A stretch of 64,000 nucleotides of DNA. Origin: Pycnococcus provasolii. Its lineage: Eukaryota; Chlorophyta; Pseudoscourfieldiophyceae; Pseudoscourfieldiales. Of the stretch, positions 53,832-63,106 are shown one piece after another. The translations under genes were made by a program, and so were the position numbers. The stretch is from contig CP150550.1 of assembly GCA_049487715.1 (NCBI GenBank), forward strand, positions 186,001 to 250,000, in the 5' to 3' direction. Positions within the stretch are counted from its first letter, which is position 1. Each line of letters opens with the position of its first letter. The notes beneath the pieces are model-generated. The model saw only the letters and a program-made list of their open reading frames with translations. It was not told the DNA's origin and ran no database searches.

Positions 53832-55189
53832 GGGTGGCGACAGCAGATGAACTCACAGAGGCTATCGACGCGCAGCCGAGACCCGCCGTCGTGCGCTCGC
53901 TGAGAAGGTGCCAGCTGTGCAGAAGCGCAAGAGGAGTCTACTACTTCGCGGACGACGCAGTCAGCAGCGTGCCGGGGGGAGTCGCGCACGTTGACCCGGA
54001 GGCGCCGCCGTCGGGGGGCGCGCTTGTGCTGCCGCGAAGAGGCGACGTGCCGATCGTCGGAGGCGCACCAATAGACGCATCCAAAGCGGCTACCGCTCCC
54101 ACAACACCGCCGCCGCCGCCGCCACCGCCACCGCCACTCCCGACGACGACAACTCAGACAACTCAGACAACGCCCATCTCGCCAGCCACACGCCTCCAGC
54201 CGGCCCTCGACCTATGCGATCCAAGCCTGCAGCGCCTGGCGGAGCGCGAGGGGGCAATCAACGCAGACGCCTCGTGCACACCGCTCTGTGTCGTGCGAAC
54301 GTTCCCCGACGGGAACTGTCTGAGCCACGCAGCCAGCCTCGGCGTATGGGGCGTGCACGACACAGACCAGGAGCTGCGGCGTGCCGTCTGGAGCACGATG
54401 GCCGAGGCGACGTCCGCGGACAGCGCAACGTCCGAGGAAAGCGCCGCCGCGACCGCCGCCGCTGGCCACGAGGTGTACAAGCGCTTCGAGGCGAGCCTGC
54501 TCTCCTCGGGCATGCCGCCCGAGAGCGTTGCCGCAGAGTGGACGAAGGAGCTGGAGATGTTCAGATCACGCGGCAAGGCGTCTTCGACGTCGCGGCGAGG
54601 CCACGCCTTCCTGAGCGACGTGCACTGCTTCGTGCTGGCTAACGTGCTGCGACGTCCGCTGCTCGTGTACGGCGGGGCCACGGCGCGTATGGCGGGGCTT
54701 GTGGGAATCTACCTCCCGCTGCTCTGGCGCGACTCGGAGTGCTGCAGCCGCGTTCCCACGTGCGTATTCTTCCACAACGGGCACTACAGCCTCCTCGCGA
54801 TGGTTCGCGGCGACTGGAGCAACGGAACCACTCCCACCCTGCCACTCGCCGACAGGCGTGGTCCGCTGCCCGTCCGTTTCCTGCTCCCCGACGAGATGGG
54901 CAGTGAGCGGGAGCTCCTGACGCGATGGCTGAGCTGCGCACCACTCCCTTCGTCCGTGCTTCCTTCGCTCCCCTCCGGCGGCAGCGCAGCCACGCCGAGC
55001 CCACGCGCTCGCGGCGGAGCGGGAACGAGTGACGTTGGCGTGGGCGCAGACGGTGTCGGGTGGACGAGCCCTCGGCGTCGTAGTGGCACATCTTCGAGTC
55101 CCACGACGCCGCAAGCTCCGCTCGCATGTAGCATCCCGCTGAGCGAGGTTATCGTACGCGTGCCCGAGCGAGCTAGTCGCGACTTGTAA
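53606..55189 (+). CDS. A20/Cezanne/VCPIP-type OTU deubiquitinase
   Basis: A 527-aa cysteine protease of the A20-like OTU subgroup. FPDGNCLSHAASLGVWG carries the catalytic Cys (about residue 237), followed by VHDTDQELRRAVW. FLSDVHCFVLANVLRRPLLVYGG and GIYLPLLW are the A20/Cezanne/TRABID/VCPIP hallmarks, and FFHNGHYSLLAMV holds the catalytic His. It should cleave ubiquitin from proteins; linkage choice cannot be predicted. The N-terminal 100 residues include poly-Asn, and a Cys pair (RRCQLCRSARGVYYF) suggests a small metal-binding or structural element. A poly-Pro run precedes the domain. ATG 53606 is chosen over 53420, whose extra residues look like translated leader. Confidence 0.88.
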
Positions 55190-55195
55190 AATCCT

Positions 55196-55297
55196 AAGAT
55201 CGCTCATTCAGTGATGGAACTTGACTTACTGTACTTTGTCCAACGGTCGTCCATTCGCACTCACCGTTCAGCCCATTCAATGGCGCCACATTCAATG
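55196..55297 (+). repeat. Stop-codon-associated repeat, copy 6
   Basis: AGATCGCTCATTCAGTGATGG, TACTTTGTCCAACGGTCGTCC, CATTC heptamers, CAGCCCATTCAATGGCGCC. It starts six bases after the OTU stop and lies between convergent genes. Confidence 0.84.
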
Positions 55298-55390
55298 AGC
55301 TTGCAAGCTTGCGAGGCACTGTGGTACCCCGGGTAAGTCACTACGATAAATCAAAAATAATCAAAAATAATCGTATCATTACGTTTGGTT

Positions 55391-58300
55391 TTACAAATTG
55401 GACCACGAAGATAAGACGTTACGCGCTTCCATCGCGTTCCCACTTGCAGCAACGTGGCACATGACAATCACCGCACCCGGCGCATCAGCCAACGCTGCAT
55501 TGGCGAGTACGGAGGCGTCAGGCGCATCATCATCCTCGACGACGTTCGATGTGTCGCCAAATCCGCTCTTCCAAAGGGGCAGATGCGCGGCGCTCGGATT
55601 CAAGCGTGTTGCGTCGACGACGCTCAGCACACCAGATGAGCTGCCATCGCGTCGCCAAGCCATAAGCTGCAGAACGAAGTGCCGCTGCGTCGCTGCGCCA
55701 ACGCGCGTGCGATGGTCAGCCGCCGACGCGGTCGCCCGGTGGCGAGCGACAGTCGCCGCTTCCACGAACGCCATGAGTTCATCTGTGCCCGCACAAACGA
55801 AGCAGGCGGAATGTAGCGGGCCAGTGAAGCAACGTGCCGAATCACCCACAGCGTCGGCAAGAAGCCGCAGTTGGAGAAGTGCAGCCGCCTCGCCAGCTTC
55901 CAGCCTCTCGTCGTCCTCAACGCCCGAGTCCGTTAGCAGCGCTCGCGCCTCTCGCATCGACGACTGAACGCGCCACTCTGCATGTGCGGCGGCAGCCTGC
56001 ACCGTGAGCGTATCGGTGACGACGCCGGCGGCGTTAACCTCTACAAGTGAGACTGCGAAGCGCACCGCTTGCTCGTCAGAGGAGTCTCCACCGGCTCCCA
56101 CAGAGGCGGCAAGCGCACGAGCACGTCGCTCTGATTCCGCCTCCGCGGCCATCGTGCGCGCGGCAAGGACAAATGCCCCATCTCCGCCGCATGACGAAAT
56201 TGCGGTAGTCGTAGCCCCGCCACGCTGAGCGCCAACAAGCCATACGGCCGATCGGCCTCCACTCAGTGCGTGCGCAGCGAGCGGCGCAACGTCTGTGGCG
56301 AGAGCTGCGCAGCCTTCGCGAGAGGCTAGGTCGAGTAAGCCTCCCGCGCATGCCACGCGATCGAATGTGCAGCTGCCATGCACTCCTGCCACGCTGATGC
56401 AGCCGCTGAAGCCGCCATGCGCAGTAATTCCAGGCGTGGCGAAGTTGACCCCAGCGTCATTCAGGTCGGAGCTTAGCATCGGTCGAACCACGCCCCAGGT
56501 AAGTGGCACGCGGCGAAGCGTGACGTGCGCTGCAGCCGCGACGTTGGCGCGCGCATTCACCGCGACGGCGTCGCCCGCGATCACCCGCGCGCAACCCATC
56601 GCCGTCTCGACGTGCACCGCAAGGTTCGCGAGCTCGGCACCAAAGGACACCTGCATGTCCGCTACGTCTCGTCGCAGGTGACGCACGGCTGATTTCATCG
56701 ATCCAAGGCGCTCGCGAGCGAGGTAGAGGCGCTCGACGCTGCTCGTATCCATCGTGTCATGCACGCTTGCCTGATGCTTGCCGAATGATTTTGGCGAATG
56801 GCTTATGATAGCCTCCGCATCAGACACGCTGACGAGTCCCGCAGATCCATCGCGGCTGACTCGACGGTGAGTGTGCGAGTAGTGATTGCACGAGTCCTCC
56901 CGCTTCGACATTGGGGCGCGCACAATGTGCCTGCCATTGTGCATGGGAGGAGACATTTCCGGGCGACGCCACTTCGGCGGCGTAGCCGCTGGAGGCGTTG
57001 GCGTGGGATACGCGGGCGTGCTGCTTGCCGAGTCCGCTGGTCGTGGCTGTGGCAGCGACTGCACCTGTGGGACGCTCGCAAGTTTAGCAATCTCAAAGAA
57101 AGCTGCCGCCCCACGCTGGCTGGCAATCTTCGAGCATCTATGCTGCAGCTCATCGGCGAGCGCATCAGCATCCTCGCGTCTGGCGCGTGCCTCCTTTGCC
57201 TGCTCGCGCGCGGCTGCAAGCGATGCGCTGAGCCTGCGATTCGTCATCTCAAGCTCTTGCATGCGCCTTGCAGCCTCGTCGCGCTCGCGCAGAACCTCCG
57301 CCGCGGCGCGTTCCGCGTGAGCTCTCGCTCCAGCTGCATCGTCTCGAGCTGCTGCGCAGGCGGCGTCGACGCGGCGTGCGCGCACGCTGTCTGCGGCGAC
57401 GCCTGCACGCGCGGCGCCCGCGAGTGCGATTGCTTGCTCGACGATTTCGTCCATGCTCAGGCTGATTTTGTGAGAACCCGTTCTTGCGTGGAATGCGGTT
57501 GCGATTTCTGCATCTGCTCTGTCGTACCGATTGTCCACGAGCGCCGTACTCGTTTCGGAGAGGAATTCCGCCGTCTGCGCCAACAGCTGCGCGAGGGTTT
57601 TGGCATGCTCGCGCTCGCGTGCCATCTCATGGCTCAGCCTAGCCTCGGAGACCGCCATCGCGGCGCTTGTGGCGGCACGGTACAGTCCAAGTTCGCCAAA
57701 TGCGCAAGCCTCCTCAAAAGCCGCGGCACGTGTGACTATGCGAAACACCTGCTTCGCCTCGAGGTCGCGCACACGCATCGTCCGCGACAGGTCAAGCTCC
57801 GCCTTGCGTTGGCGCATGCGTTCCTGCATCTGCTTCGCGGCACTGCGCACCGACCGAAGATCCGCGGGATCGAGCGTCGATCCCAGCGAGCGCGCGCCAG
57901 CGCGCCTGTGAGCACCCGCGATGCGGCCTTTCACCTCTTCTGCGATCCTTCTCCTTTCTCGTTCGCGAGCGTCGGCAGCGCGGCACAGAGCTTCCATGTC
58001 CGCCTTTGCGGTGTTTGCCGCCTTGGCAATCTCCGCGTCTCGTGTGCTTGCCCACACAACCGCCTGCCTCGCACGTGCCGTCTCGCTGAGTCTCTGCCTC
58101 GCCGCGGCGTCGTCAGCGTGTGCTTCCATGTCCAGTAGCTCTGCTAGTGTCTGCGCAACGTCGCCCATGTGTTTTTGCTCCTGCTCCTTGAGTTGGTCTC
58201 TGAGCGAGCTGGATTCCCTGTGTGCTGTTTTGATTCGCGTAAGTCCTTCCCTCCACGAGTCTGGCAGCATGGTGCGTATCGCCGACTTTGGCGGCGACAG

Positions 58301-58855
58301 CGCGTTTTGCGACGACGAAGTCTGCATCGGCGGCTTCGCTTTTGGGCTTTTTGCGCGCTGCAGCTTCTTCGGTGACCGCGACGACGGCGGCGTCGGCGGC
58401 AGGAAAGGTTCTGAGTTGTTGGTGTTGTTGTGGTGGTGGTGGTGGTGGTGGTCTCTCTCTCTCGGAGGAGTATTTGGAGGTTGCTGTTGCTGTTGCTTGT
58501 ATTTTTTCCTAAGTTCGTCTCTCCGTCTTGCCCCCGTCGTCGGCCTGAGCATTGCCATGTACGACGCGTCTGCGTTGACGCGCGGCGTATTCAGCAGAAC
58601 AGGAGAAGGGGCGGGGCCTTGCAAGGTGATGTTTCGCGGCGTAATCACAGACGACACGACACTGTTGTTGTTGTTGTTGTTGTTATGAGGCGACGACGAA
58701 GACGAAGACCATGCCTGCTGCCCGGCCATTGATGAAGGCCTGGCACCCAGCATTGAGGATGACGACGATGATGAGGAAGGCCCATGATCAGAAACCAACA
58801 ATCCCGAGGATCCCGTGGATCCCGTCGTACTCCTTAACGTCGACAGCAGCACCAT
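55391..58855 (-). CDS. Kinesin-like protein with non-catalytic C-terminal motor homology domain
   Basis: A 1154-aa protein from ATG 58855. The N-terminal 200 residues are low-complexity (Ser, Asn, Gln and His runs). A long Ala/Arg/Glu-rich coiled coil spans about 215-610. The C-terminal about 380 residues follow the kinesin motor pattern in order: CTFDRVACAGG, AVWLVGAQRGGATTT where GQTGSGKT belongs, FAVSLVEVNAAGVVTDTL (EIYNE region), RVGAATQRHFVLQL where NxxSSRSH belongs, VLSVVDATRL for LVDLAGSE, and VIVMCHVAASGNAMEARNVLSSW for the last strand and helix. P-loop Lys and both switches are lost. A C-terminal dead motor behind a coiled coil resembles yeast Vik1/Cik1, partners of kinesin-14. Assignment is by order of motifs, not strong identity. 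Confidence 0.62.
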   Translation of the reverse strand: MVLLSTLRSTTGSTGSSGLLVSDHGPSSSSSSSSMLGARPSSMAGQQAWSSSSSSPHNNNNNNNSVVSSVITPRNITLQGPAPSPVLLNTPRVNADASYMAMLRPTTGARRRDELRKKYKQQQQQPPNTPPRERDHHHHHHHNNTNNSEPFLPPTPPSSRSPKKLQRAKSPKAKPPMQTSSSQNALSPPKSAIRTMLPDSWREGLTRIKTAHRESSSLRDQLKEQEQKHMGDVAQTLAELLDMEAHADDAAARQRLSETARARQAVVWASTRDAEIAKAANTAKADMEALCRAADARERERRRIAEEVKGRIAGAHRRAGARSLGSTLDPADLRSVRSAAKQMQERMRQRKAELDLSRTMRVRDLEAKQVFRIVTRAAAFEEACAFGELGLYRAATSAAMAVSEARLSHEMAREREHAKTLAQLLAQTAEFLSETSTALVDNRYDRADAEIATAFHARTGSHKISLSMDEIVEQAIALAGAARAGVAADSVRARRVDAACAAARDDAAGARAHAERAAAEVLRERDEAARRMQELEMTNRRLSASLAAAREQAKEARARREDADALADELQHRCSKIASQRGAAAFFEIAKLASVPQVQSLPQPRPADSASSTPAYPTPTPPAATPPKWRRPEMSPPMHNGRHIVRAPMSKREDSCNHYSHTHRRVSRDGSAGLVSVSDAEAIISHSPKSFGKHQASVHDTMDTSSVERLYLARERLGSMKSAVRHLRRDVADMQVSFGAELANLAVHVETAMGCARVIAGDAVAVNARANVAAAAHVTLRRVPLTWGVVRPMLSSDLNDAGVNFATPGITAHGGFSGCISVAGVHGSCTFDRVACAGGLLDLASREGCAALATDVAPLAAHALSGGRSAVWLVGAQRGGATTTAISSCGGDGAFVLAARTMAAEAESERRARALAASVGAGGDSSDEQAVRFAVSLVEVNAAGVVTDTLTVQAAAAHAEWRVQSSMREARALLTDSGVEDDERLEAGEAAALLQLRLLADAVGDSARCFTGPLHSACFVCAGTDELMAFVEAATVARHRATASAADHRTRVGAATQRHFVLQLMAWRRDGSSSGVLSVVDATRLNPSAAHLPLWKSGFGDTSNVVEDDDAPDASVLANAALADAPGAVIVMCHVAASGNAMEARNVLSSWSNL

Positions 58856-60231
58856 AAACTTAACTGTAAGAGTACACACACCAATGACGCCAACCAATAA
58901 GGACCAATAAGGACGACGGCCTTTTAAGGTAAGAGTAAATGAGACTTGTAAATAATGGAATGTTCCCTCTCCTCAATGAGGTACAGGACGGCGTAAAACT
59001 ACGTTCCGGAAACCTCCCAAAAAGCACTCCGGAGCAAGAAACACCGTGGTTGTTGTTGGCGGTTGTTTGTTGTTGTTGTTGTTTCCAACCGGCCGTCAAC
59101 TCCCGGCCGGGACGTCAACTCCACTCCACTCCCCGCCTGTTCTCGGAGGCAACCTGTTGGAGGCAACCTGTTGTCGGCTTGCAAGAGGCAACCTACTGTA
59201 TTCTGGTGAAAGGCAACTCTGGAGCAAATGTTCGCTCAATACTGGTTCTACCTACGGGTACAATAATCGCGTCAACAAGCAACTTGCACAACCGTCTTGT
59301 CTTGTCTTGAGCAACGTCGTGACTCGTGAACAGTGGCTTACAGTAGTGGGCAAGGTAGTACTTATGTAGTATTCTTGCCATTGTCCAAAAGAAGTGCTCC
59401 ATAGGGGGATCCACCATACTACCCGTATGGTACCTGTACTACTACGGTGTTGTATAATAGAGTTTTTGTTCTTCGCGTTTTGTTTTTTCTTATTCGCGAG
59501 CGGGTTAAAAGCCTTGTGGTAAAGTGGTAAAACCGTAAAAGTTATATGACTGTAAGTTTGCCCCGACCCTGTCAGCCTGTTCCGAATCCAATCAGTGTCA
59601 CCTGTCGTCGTCGTGGGAATAGGTTGTCTTCGACTATTCCGTCCGCTAAACTATTCTTCTTCTCCATGGTGGTTGGGTCCCGCATATCCTCCTCCTCCTC
59701 CTCCTCTCTTGCTGATGACTGCTGTTGGTGGTGGTTGTTGTTGTTGTTGTTAACAATCACACTTTTCCGCCGAGGATTTCCTTCCCTTCCCTTCCCTTCC
59801 CTTTCCTTTCTTGACCATCCCCCCGAGGTTATTATTAATGGTAGGTCGTAGTTCACGCACGCAGATGCAGAAAGAAAGGCCAGAAAGGTGGTCAAGACGC
59901 TTCCGTACAGTTGTATTTGGTAGTTGAGGCAGGCGCGATAATAATAAGCACAGTAATAAGTAGGTCGGTGCCTCGTGGTTGGCGCCATTGCAGTGTATCC
60001 TACAGTATTACAAAGTAACCCCACCAATCCACCATTATTCTATCGTAGGGGTACTACAGTATTTAGGGCTAGGGTTATAAAAAAACAACTACCCCATCAT
60101 GTCCCAGCGGAACGGAACGACCGGACAAACCGGGAAAAAGTAGGCGCCATGAAAGGGTGGAATGGTTCAAACAATTGTAACACTCGTGAAAGCGTGGGGT
60201 GGTCAAATCTCGTGGAGTGTTTTCATTTCTT
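58856..60231. other. 1.4-kb spacer, no gene supported
   Basis: Contains short direct repeats of GAGGCAACCTGTTG (59150-59200), CCT and GTT/TTG microsatellites (59690-59750), a CCTTCCCTTC run (59780-59812) and A/T-rich stretches. A minus-strand frame at 59572-60027 exists but is of low-complexity composition, and I do not call it. Confidence 0.45.
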
Positions 60232-60308
60232 CTCAGGCAAATGCGCCGTTTTCTCTCCTCACAAAGTAGGAGAAATTTTTAAACGGCGCGCCGTCACATG
60301 TACTCCGT
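60228..60308 (-). promoter_or_regulatory. SECIS element candidate (type II) in selenoprotein H 3' UTR
   Basis: About 80 nt past the stop codon the transcript would read ...ATGTGACGGC..., a GC-rich stem (GCGCCGTTT pairing AAACGGCGC), an unpaired run of five A, an upper stem TTTCTCCT/AGGAGAGA with an ACTTTGTG loop, then GCCTGAG on the 3' side. A TGA/GA quartet flanked by GGC/GCC, 12-13 nt before unpaired As and a mini-stem above, is the type II SECIS layout. The quartet starts GTGA rather than ATGA, and a 4-nt bulge lies in the lower stem, so this is a candidate. Confidence 0.65.
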
Positions 60309-60385
60309 CTGCTCAGACACACCTCCACCTTTCGTTATTCACGTGAAAAATAACGCCATTGTTGTCGCGCGTACAATGCCAGCAG

Positions 60386-60906
60386 TTATTTGCACGCCTT
60401 GATCACCTCCGCTGCAATCTCGTCCATATCAAGCGCCTTCAACTTCGTGAACGGGCGGGGCATGTCCAGCACTGTTAGCACGTGTTTTCGTGTGTGAGAG
60501 TGGGTTCGTCAGGGACAAGACAACTTTTGCGACTTTTCAAAGGCACAAAGTCAAACTTACAGCTGATGACAGTTTTATCTTTCGCCTTCACCTCGAAGCA
60601 CCCTTTCCTGGGTTTGTCCGCGTTGATTGTGCATGAGATGCCCTCGGACGCGAGCGCCTTTTCAAGCTTGGCAGCTCGCGTTTTGAACGCGCCTCACGAC
60701 TTGCACGCCTCGATGGAGACCTGTGTGCCTCCTGCCTTGGCGGGTGATTTGGCGGGTGACTTGGCGGGTGCCTTCGCCTTCGCGGCTTTCGTCACCTTGC
60801 CTGCGGCGGTTTTGCTCACTGTCGTTTTTGCTGCTGCAGCCTTCTTGCCCTTTCCTCGCAGCGGGGGCGGCGGGGGCGGGGGCGGGCCCGGGATTTTCTT
60901 CGGCAT
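60386..60906 (-). CDS. SELENOH: Selenoprotein H (Sec coded by in-frame TGA), two exons
   Basis: A 143-aa protein from ATG 60906. After a Pro run and a Lys/Ala-rich nuclear-type leader (KGKKAAAAKT, AKSPAKSPAKAGG) comes VSIEACKS-U, where U71 is TGA at 60694-60696, forming the CxxU redox motif of selenoprotein H (human CTSU). Reading through gives FKTRAAKLEKALASEG, NADKPRKGCFEVKAKD (human TKPRRGSFEV) and, after an 89-nt intron, LLDMPRPFTKLKALDMDEIA to TAA. Fold and motif order match SELENOH, a nuclear thioredoxin-like redox protein. A standard annotation would stop at residue 70 and miss half the gene. A SECIS candidate lies downstream. Confidence 0.88.
60472..60560 (-). other. Spliceosomal intron in selenoprotein H
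   Basis: Minus-strand donor GTAAGT and acceptor CTAACAG. Removing the 89 nt keeps the frame and joins KTVIS to LLDMPRPF, as expected from the family. Confidence 0.85.
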
Positions 60907-61556
60907 GGCGCAGGGAACGAGGGAATGAACGCGTCCAGAAAGGGAGCCTGGGTCCTGGGAGGGGGAAGGTGAGGTGGCACCCACTGTCTTATTTCTTATT
61001 TCTGCTTTGCAAACACCAAACTACACCCACCAAACACCGGGGAAACGGAGTGGGTGAGTGGGACCTGCTTCGGCCTGCTTTGCTGCTTTTGGGGAATTGG
61101 GGTGAGGAAAATGGGTGGGAAAACAGCTTCCACGAGGGTGGGGTGGGCAATTTCGGCAAGCCAAACGGATAGAAAATCCCCTATGCCGACCAATTTTGCC
61201 AATTTTGCTCATTCGACCCCCCCGGCAGCCCGGCTGCCCGGGTCTCGGGATATATCCTCCGGCCCCAGTGCCCAGTGGCACAGTCTGCCAGTGAGTGGTT
61301 TCACCCTCTGCAATTCCTTTTCGTCGGCAGTCTATGCCTCTATGGTAACAACCAACCCCGAATGAAGATCTGTCCTCGTAACCCCCTAACTAACCCTAAC
61401 CCTAACCCTCTTCTCCTCCCCCCTTATTTTATTGCCTTCGGTTGTGACTTCGGTTGACTTGCTTGTCAAATGGCCGTCGTCGTCGCCGCCGCCGTCGCCG
61501 CCGTCGTCAAAGCCACCTCTCTAAGTTTTGTAAGGCTACGATAGATTAGACCGATT
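60907..61556. promoter_or_regulatory. Divergent promoter region, selenoprotein H / next gene
   Basis: Contains a GC-rich CCGGCAGCCCGGCTGCCCGG element (about 61221-61240), the AACCCCGAA motif (61354-61362), a short telomere-like array (61381-61410) and GTC trinucleotide repeats (61470-61510). No gene recognised. Confidence 0.45.
61381..61410. repeat. Interstitial telomere-like repeat
   Basis: CCCTAACTAACCCTAACCCTAACCCT: three CCCTAA-type units and a variant. This is the reverse complement of TTAGGG-like repeats. Confidence 0.75.
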
Positions 61557-63094
61557 ATGTTTGGGTGTGCTGCTTGCTGCGGCCTTTCTGTCGTCGCCGC
61601 CTCCAGCAATTCAACCGACGCACTGCTTGCCCTCCAGCGCGGATTCTCAACCGAGGATGCCGGACCCGTGGAACTGTTCATTACACACCTGAAGTTCAAA
61701 AACGCATCCGGACGAAACGTCACGCTCGAAAGGAACGTGTCAATAGCAGTGCTCGTCAAGACGGAAGACGACGCGATTCAGCTCGCATCGTCTGGAAGGG
61801 AAAGCCCGACGAGTCCCACGTCGCCGGCGAGAACACTCAGCAGATCCAGGAGCACGCTGCCGGAAGGCTGGCAGTGCGTGCACAGACGAAACGCGTGTCC
61901 GCGCGCAGATGGCGCATTCTACACGCCAATCACAGAACGTGCGCAGTGGCCGGAAGGCGTTGACCGAAGAAGAGCGCACGCGCTCGATGCCATGGCACTT
62001 CCCACGAACATGGTCGGCTCCGTCGGAAGGGTCGTGTTTGCGCTCATTTCAACGAGCGACGGCACGCAGCACGTGCTCGGATCGGTCGACTTTCGGCTCT
62101 CTGACCTTCTCGCGAACAACCCGAAGAGAACGAGGGTGATCCACTTTCACGTGCCTCTCGGACAGAGCGGTGGTGCGGCGATGTGGACACCCGCGTCTAT
62201 GGCTACAGGCGAGGCGACGCTCAGCGTGACGCCGACCACGATCAGCCGCGCCAGCAAGGGAAAGCAGCGCTACGTTGCACGCCGCGCGGAGAAGGACCTG
62301 CAGGTATTCCGCAGGGCGGACGAAACGGTAAACCTCACCGCGACCGGCGAGCTGCGCGCCCAGCGCAGCGACGACTACATGCGCAACTTCCTTCCGCTCA
62401 CGTTTGCAATTCTACGAGACCTGCACGTCAGTGGCATGTCGTCAAAGCAGGGAGATGGTGACGACGGCGTGAGATCTTCCTCCGCGCCATCTCCAGCTGA
62501 GGATGGCACGAAGTTGGCGCGCACGGGATCGGCACCCGCGCTGAGTTCGAGAAATTCTCTTCCAGGTGCTTCGCCAAGCCGCCAGACGCCTACGCGCTCA
62601 GCGAGCTCGAGAAGGCTGTTGCTTGCACGCTCCGCCGTCGCCGGTGGTAGCGGCGGCGACATAACGCCTGAATCGCCCTCAACGTCGACACGAAGTCTGA
62701 GCCAGCTCGACGTGCACATTCCTGAGAATGGCTTGGAGGAGGACCACGGCAATGCCGCGCTGGAGGCGGCGAGCCCTCAGGCTCGTACTCCGCTCGCTCG
62801 TTCAATCTCCGCTGGTCCAGGTCCCAGTCCTCTCGGCTTGTCTCGGCAAGCCCAGCAATCCGCCGCGACGCAGAGAGAGAGGCTGTCAGCTTGCCGCACG
62901 GCCCTGGCTTGGACATGGCGCTCCTCGACACACAGCAGCCGCTATCTCCTGCTCGCACGATGGACCGTCGTTCCTCCTCGATGTTCGTCCGTCAGCACCG
63001 TCCGAGTTTCAGCACGGGTCGTCGTGGGTTCGCGCAGGCGCAGGCCCGCAAGAGCCGGCTGAGCCGCGAGGACGCGTCGGACGAGGCACCCTAA
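61557..63094 (+). CDS. Unrecognised protein with C2-like N-terminal region, frame break near 62876
   Basis: About 512 aa after frame repair. The N-terminal 280 residues alternate beta-strand-like segments (VELFITHLKFKNASG, RNVTLERNVSIAVLV, VGRVVFALISTSDG, VLGSVDFRLSDLL, TRVIHFHVPL, GEATLSVTP), which recalls a C2/NT-C2 fold; this is weak evidence. The rest is Ser/Pro/Arg-rich and probably disordered. At the GAGAGAGAG tract (62872-62881) the original frame turns into Trp/Arg-rich nonsense, while the +2 frame continues EAVSLPHGPGLDMALLD, SSSMFVRQH and ends SREDASDEAP at 63094. This is more protein-like, so an indel in the microsatellite is inferred. No function is proposed. Confidence 0.55.
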
Positions 63095-63106
63095 GTTAAA
63101 AGTTGT

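Noticed and set aside
59572-60027. Minus-strand 151-aa frame in the 58.9-60.2 kb spacer
   Set aside because: Poly-Asn/Glu runs from microsatellites and no homology; not enough for a gene call.
7998-61240. GGCTGCC/GGCAGCC GC-rich motif at about 7998, 18774 and 61221 as a repeat family
   Set aside because: Too short and GC-rich; chance similarity is likely and no common flanks were seen.
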